A DNA stretch of 37,944 bases, taken from assembly GCA_019310525.1 (NCBI GenBank), contig JAFDEE010000022.1, positions 1 through 37,944 on the forward strand. Reading direction: 5' to 3'. The stretch comes from Deltaproteobacteria bacterium (GTDB lineage Bacteria > Desulfobacterota > DSM-4660 > Desulfatiglandales > HGW-15). A program made the position numbers and the translations under genes. Positions 9,344 through 19,927 of this stretch are shown here, in pieces. The notes beneath the pieces were generated by a model. It was not told the origin of the DNA and did no database searches. It worked only from the letters and a program-made list of their open reading frames with translations. The number at the start of each line of letters is the position of its first letter. Position 1 is the first letter of the stretch.

Positions 9344-10927
9344 ATGGCCCCAAACGCTGAAAAGCGGCGCGTGGGTGAGGCCGCGGGCGTTGTCGGTTTT
9401 TTTACCCTTCTGAGCCGGATCCTAGGGCTGGTGAGGGACATGGTATTCGCCCGGTTTTTCGGGGACGGCATGGCAGCTGACGCCTTTTTCGTGGCCTTCA
9501 GGATCCCCAATCTCCTGAGGCGCCTGTTCGCGGAAGGGTCCCTCACAATAGCCTTCATTCCGGTATTCACGGAGTACCTGACCCGTAAGTCCAGGAAAGA
9601 CGCCTTTCTTCTGGCCCGGGCCGTGTTGACCCTGCTTTCTGCTGTTCTCGTCGGGATCACGGTCCTGGGGATTCTTTGCTCTCCCTGGATCGTCCGGATC
9701 CAGGCCTATGGCTGGGGCGGGGCAGGGGCCAAGTACGAACTCACGGTGCTCCTTACCCGGATCATGTTTCCCTATATCCTTCTCGTGAGCATCGTGGCGC
9801 TTTTCATGGGGATACTCAATGCCCTTCGGCATTTCGCAGCTCCCGCTGCGGCCCCCATCCTCCTCAACATCGGGATCATTGGGGCGACCCTGTGGCTTTC
9901 CCCCCACTTCTCGGAGCCGGTGGTGGGCGTGGCCGTGGGTGTGCTGATCGGCGGGGTCTTGCAACTGGCACTCCAGTTGCCCTGGATTCTCAAAAAGGGG
10001 GTAACCCTCCTCCCGGCCTGGTTGCCCCGCCACCCCGCCGTCAGGAGGATCGGGCTTCTCATGGTTCCCGCCGTCTATGGTTCGGCAGTCTACCAGTTGA
10101 ACCAATTCATAGCAACTCTCCTGGCCACCTTTCTGCCCGAAGGCAGCGTCTCTTGGCTCTACTACGCGGATCGGATCGTGGAGTTTCCCCTGGGGGTCTT
10201 CGCCATCGCGATCAGTACGGCTGTCCTCCCCTCCCTCTCAAGGCACGCCGCCGGGGGGGACCGGGAGGGTTTTGGCGATACCCTCGAGTATGCCATCCGC
10301 CTCGTATTTTTTATTTCGGTCCCTTCCATGGCAGGTCTGATAGTGCTGGGGAGACCGATCATCCAGGTCTTCTTCGAGAGGGGGGCCTTTGGTCCGCTTT
10401 CTACGGATATGACCCTGACGGCCCTCTTCTTCTATTCCATGGGTCTGTGGGCCTTTTCGGCCAACCGGGTCATGGTTTCCGCCTTCTATGCCCTACAGGA
10501 CACCAAGACCCCGGTGAAGACGGCCACTGCGGCAATGGCCGCCAATTTCGTTTTCAGCCTTTCCCTTATGGGTCCTCTTAGGCACGGAGGATTGGCCCTG
10601 GCCCTTTCCCTGGCCTCCACTCTCCAGTTTTTCCTCCTCCTCTATCTGCTGAAAAGAAAGACCCCCTTTTTCGGCTTGGGCGTCATCCTGAAATCGGGCG
10701 TGAAGAGCCTGGCCGCCTCGGTCCTTATGGGGGGTGTCGTCTATTACCTGTCTGTTGCCTGGAGAGACCTTGCCCCACCGGAAAGCCTCTGGGACGTGGC
10801 CCTCATGCTGGTGGTCCTGGTCCCGGTGGGGGCTCTCATCTATTTTTCCCTAGCCAAGCTGTTTCGGTTGAGAGAGCTTCAGACCCTGAAGGATATCCTT
10901 GGACCACTGTTGAAAAGAAGACCTTGA
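9344..10927 (+). CDS. murJ: lipid II flippase MurJ
   Basis: MurJ (MviN) flips the peptidoglycan precursor lipid II across the inner membrane. The 527-residue protein is almost entirely hydrophobic, with about 14 helices. It carries the family's N-terminal signature TLLSRILGLVRDMVFARFFG (about 22-41), ADAFFVAFRIPNLLRRLFAEGSL, the central YYADRIVEFPLGVFAIAIST and the FYALQDTKTPV segment. ATG 9344 is preferred over a GTG at 9335, which would place the only purine-rich stretch (9327-9332) too close. Neither has a strong ribosome binding site. It is divergently arranged with rpsT, a common neighbour of murJ. Confidence 0.93.
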   Translation: MAPNAEKRRVGEAAGVVGFFTLLSRILGLVRDMVFARFFGDGMAADAFFVAFRIPNLLRRLFAEGSLTIAFIPVFTEYLTRKSRKDAFLLARAVLTLLSAVLVGITVLGILCSPWIVRIQAYGWGGAGAKYELTVLLTRIMFPYILLVSIVALFMGILNALRHFAAPAAAPILLNIGIIGATLWLSPHFSEPVVGVAVGVLIGGVLQLALQLPWILKKGVTLLPAWLPRHPAVRRIGLLMVPAVYGSAVYQLNQFIATLLATFLPEGSVSWLYYADRIVEFPLGVFAIAISTAVLPSLSRHAAGGDREGFGDTLEYAIRLVFFISVPSMAGLIVLGRPIIQVFFERGAFGPLSTDMTLTALFFYSMGLWAFSANRVMVSAFYALQDTKTPVKTATAAMAANFVFSLSLMGPLRHGGLALALSLASTLQFFLLLYLLKRKTPFFGLGVILKSGVKSLAASVLMGGVVYYLSVAWRDLAPPESLWDVALMLVVLVPVGALIYFSLAKLFRLRELQTLKDILGPLLKRRP

Positions 10928-11001
10928 AAATAGCCGCCCTAAGTGTATTCTTCTTCCAATTCAGGAGGCGGCTGAAACGCTGGGATCCCTTTTTCTTTAT
11001 C

Positions 11002-11544
11002 CTATCCCCTGAGGTACTTCCTTCGCTTTCCCTTTTGAAGAAAATAGAGTCTCAGGAGAATGATCAGCAATGGCACCCCCAAAAAAAGGATGTCATCGAT
11101 CCTCTTGGGGATGAGATCCGGTAGGAAGAAATAGAGGATGCCTGCAAAAAGGAGACTGATTCGGAGAGCCCTGCCGTAACCCACAAAGGTGAAAACCCGA
11201 AAGAACGCCATGAAGGAAAAAGTGAAGAAGAGAAAGAACAGGAGCGAGAAAAGATAGCGGTATCGCGGTGGGATGGTGGAAAGGATTCCCTTAAAGGCCC
11301 TTTCGACGAGTGGGACTTGCTTCTTGAACCGTGCCTGGATGACCTCCCTGATGGTCATCTGTTCGTCGATGTAAGTGCCCCCTGGGATCAGGAAATCCAG
11401 TTTGATCGCTGAGTCCCTTTCGTGGAGAGTGTCGTTTACGGCCCGGAATGGAAGAGAGAGGATGCGCCCGGCAAACACGTAACCCCCGATAACTAAAGCG
11501 GCCAAGACAAGCAGAATAATTAGTTGAAGGACGGCCTTTTTCAC
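11002..11544 (-). CDS. uncharacterised four-helix membrane protein
   Basis: I do not recognise this 180-residue protein. It has one N-terminal hydrophobic helix (about 4-26), then a polar region of about 70 residues with IPGGTYIDEQMTIREVIQARFKKQVPLVE-like helical character, then three more membrane helices (about 97-119, 127-142 and 149-167), ending in the basic tail KGKRRKYLRG. By the positive-inside rule both ends are probably cytoplasmic. The GTG start at 11544 is chosen because AAGGAG sits 8 nt upstream; longer readings add a stretch unlike a membrane protein N terminus. It stands alone, convergent with murJ. Confidence 0.72.
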   Translation of the reverse strand: MKKAVLQLIILLVLAALVIGGYVFAGRILSLPFRAVNDTLHERDSAIKLDFLIPGGTYIDEQMTIREVIQARFKKQVPLVERAFKGILSTIPPRYRYLFSLLFFLFFTFSFMAFFRVFTFVGYGRALRISLLFAGILYFFLPDLIPKRIDDILFLGVPLLIILLRLYFLQKGKRRKYLRG

Positions 11545-11720
11545 CGAACCAGCTCCTTGACCCTTGAAGAGACACCGGATACCGTTGATTCTTTTTGAGA
11601 AGGACCCAACGTTCATATAGCAGGCAGGGGACTGGATATCAACAAGATTCGTATCCTTTCTCACTGATGGATGCCGACTAGGGAGCATGGAATTTTTACA
11701 AGGTTCCTCTCCGCCGTTTA

Positions 11721-11729
11721 TGGTATAAT
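11721..11729 (+). promoter_or_regulatory. extended -10 promoter
   Basis: TGGTATAAT is a perfect extended -10 element (TGnTATAAT). No good -35 lies at the expected distance, which extended -10 promoters tolerate. A transcript would start near 11736 and run into the hairpin-rich region and then the sensor gene at 12099. Confidence 0.5.
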
Positions 11730-11735
11730 AATAAA

Positions 11736-11920
11736 TCAGGAAGTTCCGGATTCATTTCGTGGTGATTTCAGGACACCCGCACCTATCCGGGAGGGGGTTT
11801 TTCATGGAGGGAACCTTCCCCACCACAAGACCCCTTCAAGGAGCTTGTCCCTCCTTGAAGGGGTCTTCCGCCTTCAGGACGGTGGGCTCTGGAAGCCGCC
11901 GTCCCGAACGGTTCGGAATG
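11736..11920 (+). ncRNA. hairpin-rich non-coding region, possible structured RNA
   Basis: Downstream of the promoter at 11721 a series of hairpins follows with no convincing gene. GGGAA/TTCCC lies near 11806-11818. There is a perfect 17-bp stem with a 7-nt loop at 11827-11867. A roughly 10-bp stem at 11877-11904 has GGACGG/CCGTCC and GGCT/AGCC pairing and a GGA in its loop. CCGAA/TTCGG lies at 11904-11916. No T-tract follows. It may be a structured leader of the 12099 gene, a separate small RNA, or a palindromic repeat cluster. The structure is seen; the RNA itself is inferred. Confidence 0.3.
11827..11867. repeat. perfect 17-bp inverted repeat
   Basis: The 17 bases at 11827-11843 are the exact reverse complement of 11851-11867, separated by a 7-nt loop (11844-11850). 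The dyad is far longer than an ordinary terminator and is not followed by a T run on either strand. Confidence 0.75.
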
Positions 11921-11968
11921 TCGGCGATTTTGCAACGGGTACATTGAGCCCATGAGGGGAAGAAGGAG

Positions 11969-12124
11969 ATGGGAATCCGGGAATTCGCCATCAAACTCTT
12001 TATGATGAGCCGCATCGCCTGGACCGTTCGAAAGACAGTTTACGCGGAGAGATGGAGGTCTCAAGGGGAAGAGGACATCCCTGTCCCTGGGAGGGGCCAT
12101 GGAAAGGGAAAACACCCCAAATGA
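11969..12124 (+). CDS. possible small leader ORF (51 aa)
   Basis: A short reading frame starting MGIREFAIKLFMMSRIAWTV runs into the start of the sensor gene at 12099 and ends there in another frame. An AGGAG directly abuts the ATG, and GAGGGG (11954-11959) lies at a usable 9-nt distance. The first 20 residues could form an amphipathic or hydrophobic helix and the rest is basic and glycine-rich. I recognise no family. It could be a translated coupling peptide or chance. Confidence 0.2.
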   Translation: MGIREFAIKLFMMSRIAWTVRKTVYAERWRSQGEEDIPVPGRGHGKGKHPK

Positions 12125-13550
12125 AAATATCCTGGTGGTGGACGATGATCCCTTCATCCGCGACCTCCTTAGGGAGGCACTGGAGAGGGAGGGTTATCGT
12201 CCGGAGGTTTCGGGGGATGCGGAGGACGCCCTTGCCAGGTCTGCCCGAAAGACGTTTGCCCTTGCCTTCGTGGACATCAACTTGCCCGGAATGAGCGGCC
12301 TTGACCTGGCTGCAGAGATGAAGGAACGGAACCCGGTTTGCGAGATTGTCTTTATCACGGGCTCGGGTTCCCTTGAAAACGCCCTCAGGGCTATCAAGAT
12401 CGGGGCCTATGATTATCTCCGGAAGCCCTTCAGCCTGAACGATTTCCTTCTCTGCCTCAAGCGATTCCAGGAAAGGCAACTTCTCCGGGAACGGATCCGG
12501 TCGGCGGAGAGACGATATTTTCGACTGGTTCAGAATATTCCCCTGATCATTTACGTGCTTCGGGGGGATTTCGGGCTGGACTTCGTAAGCGATGCAGTTT
12601 TGGAGATTCTGGGGTACCGGCCGGAAGAGATTGTAAACCGGCCGGGGTGGCTCCTTGAACGGGTTCCCGAATCGGAGCGCGAACGACTAAAGGCCGCATT
12701 TCAGGCGGCCTTTGAAAGGGGCGCTCCCGTATCCCTGGAGTGCAGGCTTCTCCGCTCTGGAGGGGATACTGTCCACGTCCTGCTGAAATCCATCCCAGGC
12801 CCCGGCGGGAAGTCCAGGCTTCCACACGCATTTCTGGAAGGATTCATTCTGGATATCACGGACCGCGTCATCCTGGAAAAGACCCTCATTCAGAGAGAGA
12901 AGCTTGAGACCCTGGGGGCCATTTCAGCCGAAGTCGCCCACGAGATCAGAAACCCTCTGGTTTCGATCGGAGGCTTTGCCCGGCGTCTCAAGCAGAAATA
13001 CCCGACGCTTGGAGAGTGTGACGTGATCCTGAGGGAATCCCAGAGGCTTGAGAGTATCCTTTCGAGAATCACCAATTATCTCAGACCGGTGGAAATCCAT
13101 CCTCAGAAATGCTCTATCAATGGAATCCTGCAAGAGTGCCTGGAACGGAAGCGCCCTCAACTGGAGGAACGGGGGCTCGGTTTGCGGCTGGAATTCCAGG
13201 ATTCCTTGCCCCTTGTCTTCCTGGATCCCGAGATTTTGACCCAGGTCTTTGTAAATCTCATACAGAGCGCCCTTGAATCCATGGATCGATCGGAAGAACT
13301 GACGATCACGACCTCCCGTGAGGCCGGGGAGATCCATGTCCGTATCAAGGGCAGGTTCCGGAGTCCCGGGACCCCCGATGACAAGACCATTTTCATGCCC
13401 TTTTCCGTGGAATCGTCAAGGGGTGGAGTGCCTTTGTCATATCGCCTGGTCAAGGATATCGGCGGGATCCTTTATGTAAGGGAGGAAAACGGCCACCGGG
13501 TATTCACGGTTTCTCTCCCGCTCGTGGATACCCGAACCGGTCAGGTCTGA
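12099..13550 (+). CDS. hybrid receiver-PAS-histidine kinase with degenerate ATP-binding domain
   Basis: The 483-residue cytosolic protein starts with a complete receiver domain: acidic D15-D17, phosphoacceptor D59 in FVDINLPGMSG, T87 and K109. A PAS domain follows (about 135-260, with FRLVQNIPLIIYVL and ILGYRPEEIV). Next comes a dimerisation domain with the phospho-histidine H281 in EVAHEIRNPL, then a catalytic-like domain. The N box keeps N386 (VNLIQSALE) and an F-box-like IFMPF. The adenine-binding DxGxG box is missing, with KGRFRSPGTP in its place, and the glycine-rich G2 loop reads SSRGGVPLSYRLV. It has no membrane segment. ATP binding may be weak or lost, so it may act as a phosphatase or phosphorelay intermediate. 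No separate partner regulator lies nearby. Confidence 0.85.
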   Translation: MERENTPNENILVVDDDPFIRDLLREALEREGYRPEVSGDAEDALARSARKTFALAFVDINLPGMSGLDLAAEMKERNPVCEIVFITGSGSLENALRAIKIGAYDYLRKPFSLNDFLLCLKRFQERQLLRERIRSAERRYFRLVQNIPLIIYVLRGDFGLDFVSDAVLEILGYRPEEIVNRPGWLLERVPESERERLKAAFQAAFERGAPVSLECRLLRSGGDTVHVLLKSIPGPGGKSRLPHAFLEGFILDITDRVILEKTLIQREKLETLGAISAEVAHEIRNPLVSIGGFARRLKQKYPTLGECDVILRESQRLESILSRITNYLRPVEIHPQKCSINGILQECLERKRPQLEERGLGLRLEFQDSLPLVFLDPEILTQVFVNLIQSALESMDRSEELTITTSREAGEIHVRIKGRFRSPGTPDDKTIFMPFSVESSRGGVPLSYRLVKDIGGILYVREENGHRVFTVSLPLVDTRTGQV

Positions 13551-13645
13551 GAACCGGCATGAGTTCCTTCTTTCAAGCCTTTTTCATCAAAGGGGCGGCC
13601 GGTCCAAGGAAAATTTCTTGCAGTAGAAAACAAAAACGCTATAGT

Positions 13646-15294
<1,649 letters not shown>

Positions 15295-15295
<1 letters not shown>

Positions 15296-16851
15296 TGGAA
15301 AAAGATATTTACAAACAAAAAATTTTGATCCTGGATTTCGGGTCCCAGTACACCCAGTTGATTGCACGAAGGGTCCGGGAGGCCCAGGTCTATTGCGAGA
15401 TCCATCCCTTCAACCTCCCGCTGGACGAGGTGAAGGCCTTTTCTCCGCGGGGGATCATCCTATCCGGGGGGCCTTCGAGCATCTACGATCAGGAGGCGCC
15501 CATGGCCGATCCGGGAGTGCTGGATCTGGGGGTCCCGGTACTGGGGATCTGTTACGGGATGCAGTATATCACCCACATACTGGGTGGAGTCGTGGCCAAG
15601 GCCCTGGATCGGGAATATGGCAGTGCCTCGGTCACGATCCGCAATGACCACGACCTGTTCCACGGTTTTCAGGTCGGCTCGGAAGAGACGGTCTGGATGA
15701 GTCACGGGGATCGCATCGACCGCCTGCCCGAGGGCTTCACCGTACTGGCGGATACGTCGAACAGTCCAGTGGCCGCCATGGTCCATTCCGGGAAAAGGCT
15801 CTTCGGAGTCCAGTTTCACCCGGAGGTCATACACACTCCCAAGGGAATGCGTATTTTGAAAAACTTCCTTTTCAGGATCTGTGGTTGCGAACCCCTTTGG
15901 ACCATGAGTTCCTTTGTGGAAAGAACCATTGAGGATGTACGTGAAAGGGTGGGAGAAGGCCGGGTGATCTGCGGTATCTCAGGAGGAGTGGACTCCACCA
16001 TCACCGCCGTGTTGTTGCACAAGGCCATCGGGCGGCAGCTTTCCTGCATCTTTGTGGACAACGGGGTGCTTCGGCGGGGCGAGAGCGACGAGGTGATGGA
16101 ACTCTTCCAGGAGCATTACCACATGGATGTCCACCTGGTGGATGCCTCCGCCCATTTCCTCAGATGCCTCAAGGGTGTCACGGATCCCGAGCAGAAGAGA
16201 AAGATCATCGGCAGGGAATTTATCAAGGTCTTCGAGAGGAAGGCCAAGGAACTGGGCCAGGCCCGATATCTGGCCCAAGGAACCCTGTATCCTGATGTAA
16301 TCGAGAGCGTCTCATTCAAAGGCCCTTCGGCTACGATCAAGAGTCACCACAATGTGGGAGGATTGCCGGAGGTGATGAAACTGGAACTCATCGAGCCCCT
16401 TCGGGAACTGTTTAAGGATGAGGTCCGGCAGGTGGGGTTTGAATTGGGCATCCCTCGGGAAATGGTGATGCGGCAGCCTTTCCCTGGGCCGGGACTCGCC
16501 GTGAGAATCCTGGGAGAGGTGACGCCCGAACGGTTGGAAGTCTTGAGATCGGCCGATGCCATCCTGCTGGAGGAGATCCGGAAGGAGGGACTTTACGAGA
16601 AGGTGTGGCAATCTTTCGCCGTGCTTTTGCCGGTCAAGACCGTAGGTGTGATGGGGGACGAGCGGACCTATGAAAACGTCATCGCCTTGCGGATCGTGGA
16701 CAGCCAAGATGCCATGACCGCGGATTGGACCCGGGTCCCTTACTCTGTGCTTGCCGGGATCTCAAACCGGATCATCAACAACGTCCGGGGTGTCAACCGG
16801 GTCGTGTACGATATCTCTTCCAAGCCGCCCAGCACGATAGAGTGGGAGTAA
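15295..16851 (+). CDS. guaA: GMP synthase (glutamine-hydrolysing)
   Basis: GuaA converts XMP to GMP using ATP and ammonia from glutamine. The N-terminal class I amidotransferase domain carries the triad C86 (GICYGMQ), H175 and E177 (FHPEV). The central ATP-pyrophosphatase domain carries the PP-loop SGGVDST at 229-235. The C-terminal dimerisation domain holds [12 protein letters not shown] and ends in the typical [11 protein letters not shown]. At 518 aa it is of normal length. It follows guaB with a one-base overlap and converges with the helicase gene 33 bp downstream. Confidence 0.97.
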
Positions 16852-16884
16852 TCGAGTCCCTGGCCTCCGACTGCTTTACCGGCA

Positions 16885-18372
16885 TCAGGGTGTGGGGGAA
16901 GATGTCTGCCCGGTAGCCGAATCGAACCGGTCGTCGATTGAGAGATCGGCCTTTTTGCGTCGGCCGCCCCGTTTCTTCTTTTGGTGCACCTTCTCCGTAT
17001 CGACGGCCGGCTTGGGCGCCAGACCGAATATTCCTCTGGACTCCTTGCCCTTGGCGATTTTCCTGGAATCCTGCCTCCTTCCCGACTTTTTCCCGGACCC
17101 GCGGCGACCCTTCAATACCCTTGATTTCCTCCCTCGAACCCGGGACGGGACTTGGGCGGCCTGGTCCTCCTTGAACCAGTCGTCATCCGGCCAAGTTACG
17201 GGAATCTTTTCCCCGAGCATCTTCTCGATGGGTTCGAGGTAGTAGACGCAATTCTCGCATGCAAAGGAAAAGGCTTTCCCTGTCTTTCCTGCCCGGGCCG
17301 TTCGCCCGATCCTGTGGGTATAGTTTTCGGGGTCCTGGGGGAGGTCGTAGTTGATGACATGGCTGATGTCTTCCACGTGGATGCCCCTTGAAGCCACGTC
17401 CGTTGCGACCAGGATTTTTGTCTTTCCCGTCTTAAAGCGTTCCATAAGCCTGAGCCTCTTCGGCTGGGGCAGATCCCCGGTGATGCCCTCGGCAGGAAGT
17501 CCGTTTCCCTTGAGCTTCCCGGAGAGGAATTCGACGTCCGCCTTGGTATTGGAGAAAATGAGCACCCGGGTCCAGTCTTCCTGCTCCAATAGTCCAAGAA
17601 GCAGGGAAAGTTTCTGGTCCGATCCCACGTGGAACAGGCATTGTTCGATTCCGTCTACAGTGATGTTTTCCGGCAGCACCGAGATAAACTCCGGAAGGTT
17701 CATGTAGTCGTAAGTCAGGGCGAGGACCCGGTGGGAAAGGGTTGCGGAAAAGAGCATGGATTGCCTTTTCTCGTAATGGGGGAGTCGCCGGAGGATATAG
17801 CGCATGTCCTTGGTGAATCCCAGGTCAAAGAGGCGGTCCGCCTCGTCCACTACAAGGATTTTTATCCCACCTGTCTTAAAGATCCCTTGTTTGAGATAAT
17901 CGATGATGCGGCCGGGAGTGCAGATCACGATATCCGGCCCCTCGATAAGCCTTTCTGCCTGTTTTCTGTAATCGATTCCACCAACCACCTGGGCCAGACT
18001 CAAGCCCGTGTGCCGCCCGATTAAGCGTGCATCCTCATATATCTGTAATGCCAGTTCGCGGGTAGGAGCGACGATCAGAGCTGAAGGCAGCCCGTTTTTC
18101 CTGGATTTTGAGCCCAACAATCGGCTGAAAATTGTAACCAGAAAGGCTGCGGTCTTGCCGGTTCCGGTTTGGGCCTGGCCAGCAACGTCCCTGCCCGTAA
18201 GAGAAATGGGCAGTACTTGGGCTTGTATAGGCGTGCAGTATGTATAACCGGCCTCTTTCAGGCCGGTCAGGATTTCATCGGGCAAATCGAAATCCTCGAA
18301 CTTGCTGTTGGTTAAAAATTCCGGCTTTTCCGCCCTGGGGCTGAGTGCCTGTATATCAGTTTCATCAATCAT
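16885..18372 (-). CDS. rhlB: DEAD-box RNA helicase, RhlB-like
   Basis: This ATP-dependent RNA helicase probably unwinds structured mRNA, as RhlB does in the E. coli degradosome. It has a Q motif (GYTYCTPIQ, 42-50), Walker A in GQAQTGTGKT (65-74), PTREL, TPGR, the DEAD box at 176-179 (VVDEADRLFDLGF), SAT in MLFSATLS, and HRIGRTARAG near 365. After about residue 405 follows a low-complexity, strongly basic tail rich in Arg, Lys, Gly and Ser, probably for RNA binding. DEADRLFDLGFTKDMR and YDLPQDPENY resemble RhlB more than RhlE or DeaD. The gene symbol is a best match. A candidate MITE begins 30 bp upstream of its start codon. Confidence 0.9.
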   Translation of the reverse strand: MIDETDIQALSPRAEKPEFLTNSKFEDFDLPDEILTGLKEAGYTYCTPIQAQVLPISLTGRDVAGQAQTGTGKTAAFLVTIFSRLLGSKSRKNGLPSALIVAPTRELALQIYEDARLIGRHTGLSLAQVVGGIDYRKQAERLIEGPDIVICTPGRIIDYLKQGIFKTGGIKILVVDEADRLFDLGFTKDMRYILRRLPHYEKRQSMLFSATLSHRVLALTYDYMNLPEFISVLPENITVDGIEQCLFHVGSDQKLSLLLGLLEQEDWTRVLIFSNTKADVEFLSGKLKGNGLPAEGITGDLPQPKRLRLMERFKTGKTKILVATDVASRGIHVEDISHVINYDLPQDPENYTHRIGRTARAGKTGKAFSFACENCVYYLEPIEKMLGEKIPVTWPDDDWFKEDQAAQVPSRVRGRKSRVLKGRRGSGKKSGRRQDSRKIAKGKESRGIFGLAPKPAVDTEKVHQKKKRGGRRKKADLSIDDRFDSATGQTSSPTP

Positions 18373-18402
18373 GTGTATTCCTTTGTTGTCCGGCTCTCCC
18401 TA

Positions 18403-18836
18403 GTACCCATCCATTTTTCAATTCAGCCGAGAAAAGCTGCAGAATCTTGGGTATAATACTCCCTTCCATTGTGGGAACAGTGCCATGTCGCCGGGTGGTC
18501 CGTTCGAACTGGGTGGGAGGAAACGGTTTTTGGACGATATATCGATTCGATTTTGGTTATAAAACAATTCAACTCATTTGAAAATGTTTTTTTGCTTTTC
18601 TTTTGGATCAATATGTTGAAGTTTATTTGATTTGGAGATAGAGTTGAATGTTATATATAAATATGCATATCTTGATCAACATCGGTTCGTTTTATGTTAT
18701 GAGTAATTATAACATCGATCAAGCAAGGCCTATCTTTAAATTTTGAGCACCGGCGAATTTCCGATTTTTCCCCCTCCCCTCAGGGGCGTAAGCCTTACGC
18801 AGAGATTGGAGAAAAGGGCCATTTATGGATGGGCAC
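18403..18836. mobile_element. candidate 434-bp MITE with TA target duplication
   Basis: GTACCCATCCAT at 18403-18414 and ATGGATGGGCAC at 18825-18836 are inverted repeats with one mismatch. Both are flanked by TA (18401-18402 and 18837-18838), as expected for IS630/mariner-type insertion. The interior is much more AT-rich than its surroundings and has no convincing gene. It holds a large dyad at 18671-18723 and a GCGTAAG/CTTACGC hairpin near 18786-18800. The right end shares 17 identical bases with 29627-29643. No transposase is present, so a non-autonomous element is inferred. Confidence 0.45.
18671..18723. repeat. nested inverted repeat in the AT-rich element
   Basis: Outer arms CTTGATC (18671-18677) and GATCAAG (18717-18723) enclose ATGTTAT (18694-18700) and ATAACAT (18709-18715), an 8-nt spaced dyad. 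ATGT...ACAT symmetry is typical of PadR-family operators, and a padR gene begins 180 bp downstream. The dyad may instead belong to the mobile element's own structure. Confidence 0.4.
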
Positions 18837-18867
18837 TATTTAGCATATTTTTTTTCCCCTGTTACGT

Positions 18868-18903
18868 TTGACATTATTATGTTAATCGATTACGGTTATC
18901 GAT
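18868..18903 (+). promoter_or_regulatory. candidate padR-fetAB promoter
   Basis: A perfect TTGACA (18868-18873) is followed after 17 bp by TACGGT, a weak -10. Two ATCGAT palindromes (18886-18891 and 18898-18903) flank it and could form an operator. The predicted transcript start falls at or next to the padR ATG, and no ribosome binding site is visible, so a leaderless mRNA is possible. Confidence 0.4.
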
Positions 18904-19236
18904 ATGCATCCAGATATGAGAACCATTACCAGGGAAGTTTTGTTGGCTTTCTGGAAGGTACACATATTGCACCATGCCGGAGAAAAGGGCGTGGTGGGCC
19001 AGTGGATGCTCCAGGAGCTTCGGAGACACGGCTATGATATCAGCCCCGGGACCTTGTATCCATTGCTCCAGCGGATGGAACGGAACGGTTGGCTGAGGGC
19101 GGTGGTAGATCCGGGGGCGGGACCGCGGGGCAGGAAAATGTATTTTTTGACGGGAAAAGGAAGAGATGTACTCGCTTTCCTCCGGGACCGGGTCGAAGAA
19201 TTGTGGGAAGAAGTTAGAGATGAAGAGCCCGAGTGA
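18904..19236 (+). CDS. PadR-family transcriptional regulator
   Basis: This 110-residue winged-helix protein matches the PadR family. It has an N-terminal helix, the recognition region GQWMLQELRRHGYDISPGTLYPLLQRMERNGWL (split here: about 32-64) and the wing with GPRGRKMYFLTGKGR, then a short C-terminal dimerisation helix. It probably represses or activates the exporter genes behind it and its own promoter. The ATG at 18904 gives the full N-terminal helix; a second ATG at 18916 would remove four residues. Neither has a Shine-Dalgarno sequence. fetA begins 34 bp after its stop. Confidence 0.85.
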   Translation: MHPDMRTITREVLLAFWKVHILHHAGEKGVVGQWMLQELRRHGYDISPGTLYPLLQRMERNGWLRAVVDPGAGPRGRKMYFLTGKGRDVLAFLRDRVEELWEEVRDEEPE

Positions 19237-19270
19237 TGGATCCTCCTTGGAGGTGGAGGGGGTGGGACGG

Positions 19271-19927
19271 ATGCCCGATACCGTTCCGGCGATCCGGATC
19301 CAAGATGTTACGGTCCGTTTTCAGGGAAAAACGATCTTGGCGCGATTTTCCCTGGACGTGGGGCGGGGAGAAAAGGTGGTGCTCAGCGGGGAGTCGGGGA
19401 TCGGTAAATCCACCCTTCTTCGCTGCTTGCTGGGGTTCGTGATTCCGCAGGAAGGCCGTATCTTCATCAGCGGGGAACCCCTTACGGCTGATACCGTCTG
19501 GAGACTCCGTAGGCTCATTGCTTATGTCCCCCAGGAACCCGATCTTGGAGACGGTCTTCTCCGGGAATGGCTGGAGAAGCCATTTTCCTATCGGGGGAAT
19601 GCTCACCTTAAGGAAAATCTCAAGCGTATCCCCGAATTCCTTGAACGCTTTTCCCTCTCCCCCGAACTTCTTGATAAAGAGACCGGATCCCTTTCCGGAG
19701 GAGAGAAACAGCGCGTCGCTATGATCACTGCGATTCTCCTGGGAAGAAAGATCTTTCTCCTGGACGAACCCACCTCTGCCCTTGATGAAAAGAATGGACG
19801 TAGGGTACTGGAGACCTTCCGTACCATACCCGACGCCACCATCCTGGTAATATCCCACGATCCATTATGGTTGGAACTGGCCGACCGGACCGTTGAGCTT
19901 GGACGAGGAGGGAAAAATGGGGGCTGA
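19271..19927 (+). CDS. fetA: ABC transporter ATP-binding protein, FetA-like
   Basis: This 218-residue ATPase has Walker A GESGIGKST (about 41-49), a Q-loop in VPQEPDLGDGLLREWL, the signature LSGGEKQR, Walker B IFLLDEP and the switch histidine in VISHD. The short length and the neighbouring UPF0014 permease identify the FetA/FetB (YbbL/YbbM) pair, which in E. coli exports iron and improves resistance to oxidative stress. ATG 19271 is chosen because GGAGG (19255-19259) lies 11 nt upstream and the length then fits the family. An earlier ATG at 19220 would overlap padR. The end overlaps fetB by 11 bp. Confidence 0.83.
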   Translation: MPDTVPAIRIQDVTVRFQGKTILARFSLDVGRGEKVVLSGESGIGKSTLLRCLLGFVIPQEGRIFISGEPLTADTVWRLRRLIAYVPQEPDLGDGLLREWLEKPFSYRGNAHLKENLKRIPEFLERFSLSPELLDKETGSLSGGEKQRVAMITAILLGRKIFLLDEPTSALDEKNGRRVLETFRTIPDATILVISHDPLWLELADRTVELGRGGKNGG

